Below are positions 18,660-27,501 of a stretch of DNA of 64,000 bases, piece by piece. Source of the stretch: Alcaligenes sp. SDU_A2 (GTDB lineage Bacteria; Pseudomonadota; Gammaproteobacteria; Burkholderiales; Burkholderiaceae_B). Where the stretch lies: assembly GCF_038237375.1 (NCBI RefSeq), contig NZ_CP151273.1:3162001-3226000 (forward strand), given 5' to 3'. A program made the translations under genes and the position numbers. Each line of letters begins with the position of its first letter. Position 1 is the stretch's first letter. The notes under the pieces are model-generated. The model ran no database searches and was not told where the DNA came from. It saw nothing but the letters and a program-made list of their open reading frames with translations.

Positions 18660-18686
18660 ATGTTTCTGTGAACATGTTTAAAACAT
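18660..18686. promoter_or_regulatory. Clustered ATGTTT/AAACAT repeats between the regulator and fdsG
   Basis: ATGTTT at 18660-18665 is followed by AACAT at 18671-18675, then the perfect palindrome ATGTTT-A-AAACAT at 18674-18686. The overlapping half-sites lie 31-57 bases upstream of the divergent ModE-like regulator gene, in AT-rich DNA. This is a candidate operator for that regulator; the assignment is inference. A second palindrome, ATGCATACGCGTGCAT, lies at 18762-18777 just ahead of fdsG. Confidence 0.4.
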
Positions 18687-18784
18687 TATATATGCGAAAT
18701 ATTGCTTATTGAAGCGAATGAATTTCCTTTGTAGATTAGGAAAGAAAACACATTCAATAATATGCATACGCGTGCATAAAAAAC

Positions 18785-19333
18785 ATGGAGGCGCAGGTTT
18801 CTTCAGCGGAAACCGCGCATACAGACATGCAACTACCCCCCGACGCACAGGCGTTCGAGCCATCCGATCAGGCTCCCGTGGACCTTGTCATGCAAGCCCT
18901 GCAGCAACACGCCGGCCAGAAAGGCGCACTGCTGCCCATTCTGCACACCATTCAGGACGCATTGGGCTACTTGCCCGAATCCATCGTGCCTGTCCTGTCC
19001 GAGCACCTGGCGCTGTCGCGCGCGGAGATTCACGGCGTCATCTCCTTTTACGCCCACTTTCGTACGCAAGCCCATGCCTGTAGAACCCTGGAAATCTGTC
19101 GGGCGGAAGCCTGTCAGGCGCGCGGCGGCCTGGAGCTGGCCGCGCATGCCCGTCGACGCCTGAACTGCGATTTCCACGAAAACAGCAGCGACGGGCAGAT
19201 CACCCTGGAACCGGTGTACTGCCTGGGCCTGTGTGCGCAGTCGCCCGCCATCATGCTCGATGGCATTCCGCACGCCCGCGTCACCCCCGAAAAGCTCGAC
19301 GCCTTGCTCAACCCAAAAGGTGTGATGCCATGA
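18785..19333 (+). CDS. fdsG: NAD-dependent formate dehydrogenase gamma subunit
   Basis: NuoE-like 2Fe-2S subunit (up to 182 residues) of the soluble Mo-containing formate dehydrogenase. Ligands are in EICRAEACQ and VYCLGLC. The fold start LLPILHTIQDALGYLP and HGVISFYAHF match FdsG/NuoE. The ATG at 18785 has no clear Shine-Dalgarno sequence; the ATG at 18827 is an alternative start 14 codons in. It overlaps fdsB by four bases. Regulated probably from the AT-rich gap shared with the ModE-like gene. Confidence 0.93.
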   Translation: MEAQVSSAETAHTDMQLPPDAQAFEPSDQAPVDLVMQALQQHAGQKGALLPILHTIQDALGYLPESIVPVLSEHLALSRAEIHGVISFYAHFRTQAHACRTLEICRAEACQARGGLELAAHARRRLNCDFHENSSDGQITLEPVYCLGLCAQSPAIMLDGIPHARVTPEKLDALLNPKGVMP

Positions 19334-20901
19334 CCGCCATTACCGTCTATATCCCCCGCGATACGGCCGCCGTCGCCATGGGCGCACACCAGCTTGCCAG
19401 CGAACTGGCGGAACAGGCCCGACTGCGCGGCCAGGATCTGCGCATTGTGCGCAACGGCTCGCGCGGCCTGCTGTGGCTGGAGCCCATGATAGAAGTACAG
19501 ACCACCGAAGGCCGCGTGGCCTACGGGCCGGTTCAAAGCGAGGATCTGCCCGGACTGCTGGATGCCGGGCTGCTGCACGGCGGCGCGCATGCCCTGCGCC
19601 TGGGCCTGACCGAGGACATTCCCTACCTGAAGAACCAGGAGCGGCTGACCTTTGCACGCGTGGGCATCATCGACCCGGTCAGCGTGCCGGACTACATCGC
19701 ACATGGTGGTTTCGAGGGGCTGCGCCGCGCGCTGAGCATGCAAGCGGCCGAACTGGTTCAAGAGGTGACCGACTCCGGACTGCGTGGCCGCGGCGGTGCC
19801 GCTTTTCCCACCGGGATCAAATGGAAAACCGTACTGAATGCGCCTGCGCAGCAAAAGTACATTGTCTGCAACGCCGACGAAGGCGATTCGGGCACATTTT
19901 CCGACCGCATGCTGATGGAAGGCGATCCGCTGTGCCTGATCGAAGGCATGGCGATTGCCGGCCTGGCCGTGGGTGCCACCTACGGCTATATCTATGTGCG
20001 CTCCGAATACCCCCTGGCCATCCAGGCCCTGAATCAAGCCATCACAGCCGCGCGCGCCGCAGGCTGGCTGGGCCAGGACATTCAAGGCAGCGGCCATGCC
20101 TTTGACCTGGAGGTGCGCAAGGCCGCCGGTGCCTACATCTGCGGCGAAGAAACCGCCCTGCTCGACAGTCTGGAAGGCAAACGCGGCGTCGTGCGCGTCA
20201 AGCCGCCGCTGCCGGCCATCAAGGGGCTGTTCGGTCAGCCTACGGTGGTCAACAATGTGGTCTCGCTGGCCTCTGTACCCATTATTCTGTCCAAGGGGGC
20301 TGCCTATTACCAGAACTACGGCATGGGCCGTTCGCGCGGCACGCTGGCCTTTCAACTGGCTGGCAACATCAAGCACGGTGGCCTGGTGGAAAAAGCCTTT
20401 GGGGTCACGCTGCGCGAACTGCTCTACGACTACGGCGGCGGCAGCGCCAGCGGACGGCCACTGCGCGCCGTGCAGGCCGGCGGCCCATTGGGAGCCTACC
20501 TGCCCGAAAGTCAGTGGGACGTGCCGCTGGACTACGAAGCCTACATGAAGATCAATGCCATGGTCGGCCACGGCGGCCTGGTGGCCTTTGACGATACGGT
20601 AGATATGGCCCACATGGCGCAATACGCCATGGAATTCTGTGCCATCGAATCCTGCGGCAAATGCACGCCTTGCCGCATCGGCTCCACCCGCGGCGTGGAG
20701 ACTATCCAGAAAATCCGCCGCCGCGAAGACCTGGACAACCATGTCGAGCTGCTGCGCGACTTGTGCGACACCCTGTATTCCGGTTCCCTGTGCGCCCTGG
20801 GCGGCATGGTTCCCTACCCCGTTCTGTCCGCCCTGGAGCATTTCCCCCAGGACTTCGGGCTGGCCCCAAAAAACGAACCGAGTCGCCTGGCCAAGGCCTA
20901 A
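19330..20901 (+). CDS. fdsB: NAD-dependent formate dehydrogenase beta subunit (NAD/FMN)
   Basis: Flavoprotein of 523 residues, like NuoF with an N-terminal NuoE-like thioredoxin-fold stretch of about 120 residues. It passes electrons from the Fe-S chain via FMN to NAD. Seen: the FMN/NAD-binding GLRGRGGAAFPTGIKWK, NADEGDSGTFSDR, GAYICGEETALL, and the 4Fe-4S ligands ESCGKCTPCRIG plus a later cysteine in SLCALGG. The ATG at 19330 overlaps the fdsG stop. Confidence 0.96.
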   Translation: MTAITVYIPRDTAAVAMGAHQLASELAEQARLRGQDLRIVRNGSRGLLWLEPMIEVQTTEGRVAYGPVQSEDLPGLLDAGLLHGGAHALRLGLTEDIPYLKNQERLTFARVGIIDPVSVPDYIAHGGFEGLRRALSMQAAELVQEVTDSGLRGRGGAAFPTGIKWKTVLNAPAQQKYIVCNADEGDSGTFSDRMLMEGDPLCLIEGMAIAGLAVGATYGYIYVRSEYPLAIQALNQAITAARAAGWLGQDIQGSGHAFDLEVRKAAGAYICGEETALLDSLEGKRGVVRVKPPLPAIKGLFGQPTVVNNVVSLASVPIILSKGAAYYQNYGMGRSRGTLAFQLAGNIKHGGLVEKAFGVTLRELLYDYGGGSASGRPLRAVQAGGPLGAYLPESQWDVPLDYEAYMKINAMVGHGGLVAFDDTVDMAHMAQYAMEFCAIESCGKCTPCRIGSTRGVETIQKIRRREDLDNHVELLRDLCDTLYSGSLCALGGMVPYPVLSALEHFPQDFGLAPKNEPSRLAKA

Positions 20902-20914
20902 GACGGAGAACAGC

Positions 20915-23812
20915 ATGAAAGAAACCATCGCCGTACGCGAACGCGACCTGGGCACGCCCGCCTCGGAACTGACGGACACCGTCAATCTGACCATTGACGG
21001 CAAACTGATCGAAGTGCCGGCCGGCACCTCCGTCATGCGCGCCGCCGCCCTGGCAGGCATCAACATCCCCAAACTATGCGCCACCGACACACTGGAAGCC
21101 TTCGGTTCATGTCGCCTGTGCCTGGTCGATATCGAAGGCCGCCGCGGGCATCCGGCCTCTTGCACGACTCCTGTCGAAGAAGGCATGGTCGTACATACCG
21201 AAAACGACACCCTGCACAAGCTGCGGCGCAACGTAATGGAGCTGTACATCTCCGACCACCCGCTGGACTGCCTGACTTGCCCGGCCAACGGCAACTGCGA
21301 ATTGCAGGACATGGCCGGGGTCGTGGGCCTGCGCAGCGTGCGCTACGGTTTTGACGGAGCCAACCACCTGGACGATGCTACCGACGCCTCCAATCCCTAT
21401 TTCGCCTACGACTCCAGCAAATGCATTGTCTGCAACCGCTGCGTGCGCGCCTGCGAAGAAGTCCAGGGGACGTTTGCGCTGACCATAGACAAACGCGGTT
21501 TCCAGGCCCGCGTGGCCGCCGGCCAGAACGACGACTTTTTGGCCAGCGACTGCGTTTCCTGCGGTGCCTGTGTGCAATCCTGCCCAACGTCCTCGCTGAT
21601 GGAAAAATCCGTCATCGAACTGGGCCAGCCCGAACACGCCGTCATCACCACCTGCGCCTACTGCGGCGTGGGCTGCGGCTTCAAGGCCGAAATGAAGGGC
21701 GACAAGGTCATACGCATGACGCCCTGGAAAGACGGCAAGGCCAACCGGGGCCACGCCTGCGTCAAGGGCCGCTTTGCCTGGGGCTACGCAACCCACCAGG
21801 ACCGCATCCTGAACCCCATGATACGCAAAAGCATCAGCGATCCCTGGCAGGAAGTCTCCTGGGACGAAGCAATCGACTACGCCGCCTCCGAGTTCCGCCG
21901 TATCCAGGACCAGTACGGCCGCGACTCGGTCGGCGGCATTACTTCTTCGCGCTGCACAAACGAAGAAACCTACCTGGTGCAAAAACTGGTACGCGCCGCC
22001 TTCGGCACCAACAACGTCGATACCTGCGCGCGCGTATGCCACTCGCCGACTGGCTATGGCCTGAAGATGACGCTGGGCGAATCGGCCGGCACGCAAACCT
22101 TCGACTCTGTCATGCACACCGATGTGATCGTGGTGATCGGTGCCAACCCCAGCGCCGCCCACCCCGTGTTCGCCTCGCGCCTGAAACGACGCCTGCGCCA
22201 GGGCGCGCGGCTGATCGTGATCGATCCGCGCCAGACCGAACTGGTCAGTTCCCCGCATATCCAGGCCGATTTCCACCTACCCCTGCGTCCCGGCACCAAC
22301 ACGGCCCTATTGACCGCCATGGCGCACGTCATTGCTACCGAGCACCTGATTGCCGAAAGCTATGTGGCCGAGCGCTGCGACACCGCTGCGTTTGAGGAAT
22401 GGCGCACTTTTGTCAGCCAGCCGGAAAATTCGCCCGAAGCCATGGCCGAGGTCTGCGGCGTGCCTGCCCAGAACATCCGCGGGGCGGCCCGCCTGTACGC
22501 CACCGGCGGCAACGGCTCGATTTACTACGGCCTGGGCGTAACCGAACACAGCCAGGGCTCCACCACCGTCATGGCGATTGCCAATCTGGCCATGGCCACT
22601 GGCAACGTCGGCCGCGAAGGCGTGGGCGTCAATCCGCTGCGCGGTCAGAACAATGTGCAGGGCTCCTGCGATATGGGCTCCTTCCCGCACGAATTCCCCG
22701 GCTACCGCCACGTCTCCGACGACACGGTGCGCCATCAGTTCGAGCAAGCCTGGGGCGTGCCTTTGCAATCCGAACCCGGTCTGCGCATCCCCAATATGTT
22801 CGACGCCGCGCTGAGCGGCAGCTTCAAGGGCTTGTACTGCCAAGGCGAGGACATCGTCCAATCCGACCCGAACACGCAACACGTCGCGGCCGCGATGGCC
22901 GCCATGGAATGCGTGGTGGTGCAGGACCTGTTCCTGAACGAAACTGCCAAATACGCGCACGTTTTCCTGCCAGGCTCGTCCTTCCTGGAAAAAGACGGCA
23001 CCTTTACCAATGCCGAACGCCGCATCTCGCGCGTGCGCCAGGTCATGCAGCCCAAAGCCGGCATGGCCGACTGGGAAGTGACCTGCGCGCTGGCGCGCGC
23101 TCTGGGCTACCCCATGAACTACGAGCACCCCGGTCAGATCATGGACGAAATCGCGCACCTGACTCCGACCTTTGCTGGCGTCTCCTACGCCCGCATCGAC
23201 GAGCTGGGCGGCAGCGTGCAATGGCCGTGCAACGAGCAGGCTCCCGAGGGCACGCCGACCATGCACATCGACCACTTCGTGCGCGGCAAGGGCCGCTTCA
23301 TGCTGACGCAGTACGTGCCCACCGAAGAGCGCAGCAGCCGCAAATTCCCGCTGCTGCTAACCACGGGTCGCATCCTGTCGCAATACAACGTCGGGGCCCA
23401 GACGCGCCGCACCGACAACGTCACCTGGCATTCGGAAGACTTGCTGGAAATCCACCCGGTCGATGCCGAAGATCGCGGCATACGCAGCGGCGACAGAGTG
23501 TCGGTCAAGAGCCGCTCGGGCGAAACGGCGTTGCGCGCCACGGTGACCGAACGGGTGCAGCCGGGGGTGGTCTATACTACTTTCCACTTCCCGGAGTCGG
23601 GGGCCAACGTGGTCACTACGGACAATTCGGACTGGGCAACCAACTGCCCCGAGTACAAAGTGACCGCCGTGCAAATCCAGCGCGTAACGGCCGAATCCGA
23701 TTGGCAGAACCGCTGGAATCGTTTCAACGATATCCAACAACGCCTGCTGCAAGGCCAGCCAACGCCGCCCGACTCCCAGCCCCTGGGCGACCACGAGCAC
23801 GCCCACCACTAA
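20915..23812 (+). CDS. fdsA: NAD-dependent formate dehydrogenase alpha subunit (catalytic, Mo-bis-MGD)
   Basis: Catalytic subunit, 965 residues, that oxidises formate to carbon dioxide. In order: an N-terminal 2Fe-2S domain (CATDTLEAFGSCRLC); a His/Cys-ligated cluster (HPLDCLTCPANGNCE); two ferredoxin-type clusters (CIVCNRCVRACE and CVSCGACVQSCP); the CAYCGVGC cluster next to the cofactor; then the bis-MGD domains. The Mo ligand is Cys375 followed by His376 in ARVCHSPTG: a cysteine, not selenocysteine, enzyme. The ATG at 20915 follows a GGAGA site 13 bases after fdsB. Confidence 0.97.
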   Translation: MKETIAVRERDLGTPASELTDTVNLTIDGKLIEVPAGTSVMRAAALAGINIPKLCATDTLEAFGSCRLCLVDIEGRRGHPASCTTPVEEGMVVHTENDTLHKLRRNVMELYISDHPLDCLTCPANGNCELQDMAGVVGLRSVRYGFDGANHLDDATDASNPYFAYDSSKCIVCNRCVRACEEVQGTFALTIDKRGFQARVAAGQNDDFLASDCVSCGACVQSCPTSSLMEKSVIELGQPEHAVITTCAYCGVGCGFKAEMKGDKVIRMTPWKDGKANRGHACVKGRFAWGYATHQDRILNPMIRKSISDPWQEVSWDEAIDYAASEFRRIQDQYGRDSVGGITSSRCTNEETYLVQKLVRAAFGTNNVDTCARVCHSPTGYGLKMTLGESAGTQTFDSVMHTDVIVVIGANPSAAHPVFASRLKRRLRQGARLIVIDPRQTELVSSPHIQADFHLPLRPGTNTALLTAMAHVIATEHLIAESYVAERCDTAAFEEWRTFVSQPENSPEAMAEVCGVPAQNIRGAARLYATGGNGSIYYGLGVTEHSQGSTTVMAIANLAMATGNVGREGVGVNPLRGQNNVQGSCDMGSFPHEFPGYRHVSDDTVRHQFEQAWGVPLQSEPGLRIPNMFDAALSGSFKGLYCQGEDIVQSDPNTQHVAAAMAAMECVVVQDLFLNETAKYAHVFLPGSSFLEKDGTFTNAERRISRVRQVMQPKAGMADWEVTCALARALGYPMNYEHPGQIMDEIAHLTPTFAGVSYARIDELGGSVQWPCNEQAPEGTPTMHIDHFVRGKGRFMLTQYVPTEERSSRKFPLLLTTGRILSQYNVGAQTRRTDNVTWHSEDLLEIHPVDAEDRGIRSGDRVSVKSRSGETALRATVTERVQPGVVYTTFHFPESGANVVTTDNSDWATNCPEYKVTAVQIQRVTAESDWQNRWNRFNDIQQRLLQGQPTPPDSQPLGDHEHAHH

Positions 23813-23821
23813 GGAGCCCGC

Positions 23822-24685
23822 GTGAGCAAGGCGGATTTTCATCAAGCCAGCGCCACCGCCACTGTCTGGCGGCAGGCGCGCACCACCACAGGCCAAACCG
23901 GCGCGCTGCCACTGGCCGATAGCGACAGCCTGGCCTGCGAACAGGCGGTGGCCCTGGAATACAACGGCATCAGCCATGCCGCCTTGCTGTGCAGCCCTAC
24001 CGACCTGGAAGACCTGGCCTACGGCTTTTCGGTGACGGAAGGCATCATCCGCGACGCCAGTGATATCCGCGCCATAGACCTGCAAGAGGACGAGCGCGGC
24101 AGCCTGCTGCAGATTGAGATTGCCAGCGCCTGCCTGCATCAGCTCAAGGCACGCCGTCGCCAACTGGCCGGACGCACCGGCTGCGGCCTGTGCGGACTGG
24201 AAAGTCTGAACGAGGTGCGCCGCCACCTGCCCACCCTGCCCGTCCCGCAGCACAGCCCGCAAGCCGATGCCATTTTTCGCGCCCTGGATGCGCTGCGCGA
24301 CAGCCAGCCCCTGCATCGCCTGACCGGTGCCACCCACGCGGCGGCCTGGTGCACACTGCAAGGCCAGATCCTGGCCGTGCGCGAGGATGTGGGCCGCCAC
24401 AACGCCCTGGACAAACTGCTGGGCCACCTGCTGCGCCAGGGCATCGATCCGCGTCAGGGCATGGTCTTGATTTCCAGCCGCGCCAGCTTCGAGATGGTTC
24501 AGAAAGCCGCCGCCGTCGGCATACCCTTTGTGGTGGCCGTCTCCGCTCCCACCCGCTATGCCGTGCAGATTGCCGACGAACTGGGCGTGATGCTGGCCGC
24601 CTTTGCCCGCGACCGCGCTTTCACGCTCTACAGCCACCCCCACTACCTGAATACCGCCGAATCCGTGTCGGCCACCACACCATGA
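23822..24685 (+). CDS. fdhD: FdhD/FdsC sulfurtransferase for formate dehydrogenase maturation
   Basis: Chaperone and sulfur carrier that delivers sulfur to bis-MGD in the formate dehydrogenase; called FdsC in fds operons. 287 residues. The conserved cysteine pair is in TGCGLCGLES, and REDVGRHNALDKLLG and SSRASFEMVQKAA are family signatures. Translation starts at GTG (23822) after a good AAGGAG site. The stop overlaps the start of fdsD (ATGA). Confidence 0.95.
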   Translation: MSKADFHQASATATVWRQARTTTGQTGALPLADSDSLACEQAVALEYNGISHAALLCSPTDLEDLAYGFSVTEGIIRDASDIRAIDLQEDERGSLLQIEIASACLHQLKARRRQLAGRTGCGLCGLESLNEVRRHLPTLPVPQHSPQADAIFRALDALRDSQPLHRLTGATHAAAWCTLQGQILAVREDVGRHNALDKLLGHLLRQGIDPRQGMVLISSRASFEMVQKAAAVGIPFVVAVSAPTRYAVQIADELGVMLAAFARDRAFTLYSHPHYLNTAESVSATTP

Positions 24686-24930
24686 ACATTGCTCCCCTGA
24701 TTCCCATGGCCAATCGCATCGGCCTGTTCTTCGAGGCCCTGAGCGACCGCCAGCAAGGGCTGGATGAAATCGCCGAACACATCCGCAAATTCTGGGACCC
24801 GCGCATGCGCCGCGCCCTGCTGGACTTTATCGACCAGCACCCCGACGGCAAAAGCGAAGCCGGCGAACTGACCCCTATCGTGCTCGAGGCCGTCATTCAA
24901 CACCGCCAACAACTGGAGCCACGCGCCTGA
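24682..24930 (+). CDS. fdsD: Formate dehydrogenase delta subunit
   Basis: Small protein (82 residues) of the FdsD family, needed for assembly or activity of the NAD-linked formate dehydrogenase. The family pattern MANRIGLFFEALSDRQQGLDEIAEHIRKFWDPRMR is split here only by my quoting limit: the two halves run from residue 9 to about residue 43. Last gene of fdsGBA-fdhD-fdsD. Confidence 0.93.
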   Translation: MNIAPLIPMANRIGLFFEALSDRQQGLDEIAEHIRKFWDPRMRRALLDFIDQHPDGKSEAGELTPIVLEAVIQHRQQLEPRA

Positions 24931-25022
24931 AACGCTTTCCATCCGGCAATGGGCCGCCCGACGGACACGAATTTTTCGCCTACCAAAACGTCTACCCTGC
25001 CCTGCTCCTGAAGCCGAACAGC

Positions 25023-25049
25023 AAAAAACCCGCCGAAGCGGGTTTTTTT
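25023..25049. terminator. Bidirectional terminator between fdsD and the stress protein gene
   Basis: AACCCGC-CGAA-GCGGGTT stem-loop with A-run on the left and T-run on the right, so it can end transcription from both the fds operon and the facing uspA-like gene. Confidence 0.92.
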
Positions 25050-25125
25050 ACGGTAGGGCCATCTTGCCCCTGCGCAACAAGGCGCGCCAAGCGCCGATAT
25101 TGTGCCGACCCGACCATTTTTACGA

Positions 25126-25587
25126 TCAGTCGGCTTCCTTGACGCGATACACCAACACCGTGTTCTTGGCCATGTTCAGCACTTTGATGGTGACGCTGCC
25201 CAACAGCAAGCGCGACAAACCACTGCGCCCGTGACTGCCGATGAAGATCAGATCGCAACCTTCCTGCTCGGCGGCCTGCACAATGCCATCGGCCACATTG
25301 AAGTTGGACACCGACTTGCCGGTGGCCTTCACGCCGGCCGTCTCGGCACGGTCCAGAATCTGCTGCAAATACTTTTTGGACTGTTCCTTGGCGGTCTTGT
25401 CGTAATCTTCGTCGGTAATGGCATACGCAGCGGCCATGCCGTCAAAGCCGACCGTGGCAGCAAAAGGCTGTGTCACATGCAAGGCCACGATTTCCGCGCC
25501 GACCTGACGGGCGAACGAAACGCCCTTGTTGGCGGCCTGGGCAGACAGGACGGAACCATCGGTAGGAATAAGAATCTTCTTGAACAT
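25126..25587 (-). CDS. Universal stress protein, UspA family
   Basis: Cytoplasmic protein of 153 residues with the UspA fold. The start MFKKILIPTDGS and the ATP-binding pattern GSHGRSGLSRLLLGSV (G-2x-G-9x-G-S/T type) indicate an ATP-binding member. Faces the formate dehydrogenase operon and shares its terminator. Role under stress cannot be specified. Confidence 0.93.
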   Translation of the reverse strand: MFKKILIPTDGSVLSAQAANKGVSFARQVGAEIVALHVTQPFAATVGFDGMAAAYAITDEDYDKTAKEQSKKYLQQILDRAETAGVKATGKSVSNFNVADGIVQAAEQEGCDLIFIGSHGRSGLSRLLLGSVTIKVLNMAKNTVLVYRVKEAD

Positions 25588-25676
25588 GGCAATAACCCCC
25601 TTTGGATAGATACAGACAGCTTACCGTCGCGCGCTTGCGCTGGACAAGCCGGAAACAGACCTGAACTTGAGCCAGA

Positions 25677-26018
25677 TCAGGATTCGGTGGCTGCACGAAA
25701 CAAAGCAGCGCAACGATTGCCGCTGCGGCAATAGGCCAAAATAGGCTTGGGCAACTCCTGCAGCAACTCGGCGAAACGATCCACATCGGCTACCGTAATG
25801 GCACTGCCGACCACTGGCTGATAATACACGGCCAGGCCGGCCGCTTGAGCCGCCTGCATGACATCGGCCGACATGGGCTGATCTGGCCCGCCTTCCATAT
25901 CGGGACGATTGATGATGACGCTCTTGAAGCCGGCATCGGCTACCGCCTGCATATCCTGTTCCGATAACTGAGGAGCCACCGCAAACTGCTCGGTCAAGGA
26001 TTGGTAGGGAAGCGACAT
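25677..26018 (-). CDS. TIGR01244-family protein (phosphatase-fold, CX5R motif)
   Basis: Predicted 113-residue protein of the family also found fused to beta-lactamase-like sulfide-oxidising proteins (Blh/DUF442). The loop YCRSGNRCA has the Cys-X5-Arg spacing of protein tyrosine phosphatases and rhodanese-like sulfurtransferases, with SVIINRPDMEGGPDQP as the other family landmark. It lies 89 bases upstream of, and in line with, the UspA gene. Whether it acts on phosphate or on sulfur is open. Confidence 0.82.
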   Translation of the reverse strand: MSLPYQSLTEQFAVAPQLSEQDMQAVADAGFKSVIINRPDMEGGPDQPMSADVMQAAQAAGLAVYYQPVVGSAITVADVDRFAELLQELPKPILAYCRSGNRCAALFRAATES

Positions 26019-26068
26019 AGGAACTCCTGAAATCGGGATAAACTAAATGCGTTCAAAGGAAAAATAGT

Positions 26069-26665
26069 ATGTCCACCCCCGGTACTGCGCAAGCCCCCCT
26101 TTCAGCCAGGCACTCCCCCGATGCCGAACCCGCCGATCTGCTGATACGCCCGGCCACGCCCGAGGACATGCATGCGGTGCAAGCCATCTACGCCTATCAC
26201 GTGTTGCACAGCACGGCCACCTTCGAAGAAACTCCGCCGGATCTGGCCGAAATGCAGGCCCGCCATGCGCACATCACCGGCCAGGGACTGCCTTGGCTGG
26301 TGGCCGAGCTCGAGGGCCAGATCGTGGGCTATGCCTACGCCGGACTGTACCGCCCCCGCATCGCCTATCGCTTCACACTCGAGGACTCGATCTATCTGGC
26401 CCAAGGCCAGGTGGGCAAAGGACTGGGCAAGGCCCTGCTGGCCCGACTGTTGGCTGAATGTGAAAAAGGCCCTTGGCGGCAAATGATCGCGGTCATTGCA
26501 GGCCACGATAACCGTGGCTCCATCGGCCTGCATCGCGCCCTGGGCTTTACCCATGCCGGCACCCAAGTCGCCACGGGCTATAAGTTCCAGCAATGGATCG
26601 ATGTTGTCTTTATGCAGCGCGCCCTGGGTCCTGGCAACCAGACCCACCCGGACGCAAACGCTTGA
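26069..26665 (+). CDS. GNAT N-acetyltransferase, phosphinothricin acetyltransferase-like
   Basis: Predicted 198-residue acetyl-CoA-dependent acyltransferase. The order LLIRPATPEDMHAVQAIY, TFEETPPDLAEM, GYAYAGLYRPRIAYRFTLED and acetyl-CoA loop QVGKGLGKALLARL matches the Pat/MddA group, which acetylates phosphinothricin, methionine sulfoximine or similar amino acids. About 25 residues precede the domain. A short distance separates it from the divergent TIGR01244 gene. The substrate is unknown. Confidence 0.88.
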   Translation: MSTPGTAQAPLSARHSPDAEPADLLIRPATPEDMHAVQAIYAYHVLHSTATFEETPPDLAEMQARHAHITGQGLPWLVAELEGQIVGYAYAGLYRPRIAYRFTLEDSIYLAQGQVGKGLGKALLARLLAECEKGPWRQMIAVIAGHDNRGSIGLHRALGFTHAGTQVATGYKFQQWIDVVFMQRALGPGNQTHPDANA

Positions 26666-26678
26666 GCACACGCGTCTT

Positions 26679-27482
26679 TCAGGCAATGCGCAAGCTGTAG
26701 CGATCCAGCCATTGCTCCATATCGGACCCGGACAGCACCTGGTATTCGGCCAGGCGCTGCGCACCCAGTGGATCGCCCGGCACAGCCTCCAGCGCCGGGT
26801 GACACATCAGACTGTCGCCATGCCGCATCGCGGCCAGCCACGCCTGCACCAGACGGCTATAACGTGCCTGCCCGCCCTTGAAATCATAGACACCGGTAAA
26901 GCCGGTATTTAATGTCACGCCCTTGGCAACGGCCAGATGAGCCAGCGCATCCGCCCCCAAGGCCGCGATGACCCGCGCCTTGAAGCGTTCGCCCAGACTA
27001 AAACTGTTGCCCAGCCGCTGCGCCCCTGTGTAACGCAGCCAGGGCATGCGGTGTGGATAGCGACGCTGCATTTCATCGAGCAGCGCCTGACGGATCTGGG
27101 GCAACTGATGCACATGCTGATGGCCATCGATATAGTCGGGGGCCTGTCCCAGCGCCTGTTCAAAACGATCCAACTGCCGTGCAATGCTGGCCTTGATCCT
27201 GTCCGGGTCCAGCTTGTGCAGAAAACTGAGCACGATCACCCGCTTGAGCGGCATGGCATACACGCCTTCTTGAGCCCCGAACTCGGTAAAATTCAAGTGC
27301 AGGCCCTTTTGCAGACGGGTCTGACGCAACGCCGGCGCATTTTGAGCAAAGCTGGCACCGTCGACCAGGCACGAGGTCCCCGACAGGCGACCGATCTGCT
27401 CCAGCGCCAGCACGGCAGCATCCACGGCTGGTGCCATGCCGAAATCATCCGCACAAATACTGATCTGCCTTTCTTTTGCCAC
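26679..27482 (-). CDS. lgmC: YdjC/HpnK-type deacetylase, LgmC-like
   Basis: Carbohydrate deacetylase of the ChbG/YdjC/HpnK family, 267 residues. Metal-binding residues are in CADDFGMAP and DGHQHVHQLP, and GLHLNFTE is conserved. In Bordetella, LgmC is the deacetylase that turns lipid-linked N-acetylglucosamine into glucosamine before it is put on lipid A phosphates. The nearby GT2, GT39 and GtrA genes complete that four-gene set, so I infer the same role; an HpnK role is less likely because no hopanoid gene is near. Start is 19 bases from the divergent lgmD-like gene. Confidence 0.8.
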   Translation of the reverse strand: MAKERQISICADDFGMAPAVDAAVLALEQIGRLSGTSCLVDGASFAQNAPALRQTRLQKGLHLNFTEFGAQEGVYAMPLKRVIVLSFLHKLDPDRIKASIARQLDRFEQALGQAPDYIDGHQHVHQLPQIRQALLDEMQRRYPHRMPWLRYTGAQRLGNSFSLGERFKARVIAALGADALAHLAVAKGVTLNTGFTGVYDFKGGQARYSRLVQAWLAAMRHGDSLMCHPALEAVPGDPLGAQRLAEYQVLSGSDMEQWLDRYSLRIA

Positions 27483-27501
27483 CGATTACTCCGACTTTCT
27501 C

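Noticed and set aside
19114-21312. A 732-codon open frame on the minus strand opposite fdsB and fdsA
   Set aside because: It is antisense to two clearly conserved genes, has unnatural composition rich in Gly, Ala, His and Gln, and no family likeness. High-G+C coding DNA often leaves such shadows.
22025-22042. Selenocysteine in the formate dehydrogenase alpha subunit
   Set aside because: The metal-ligand codon is TGC (Cys375); there is no in-frame TGA at the active site.
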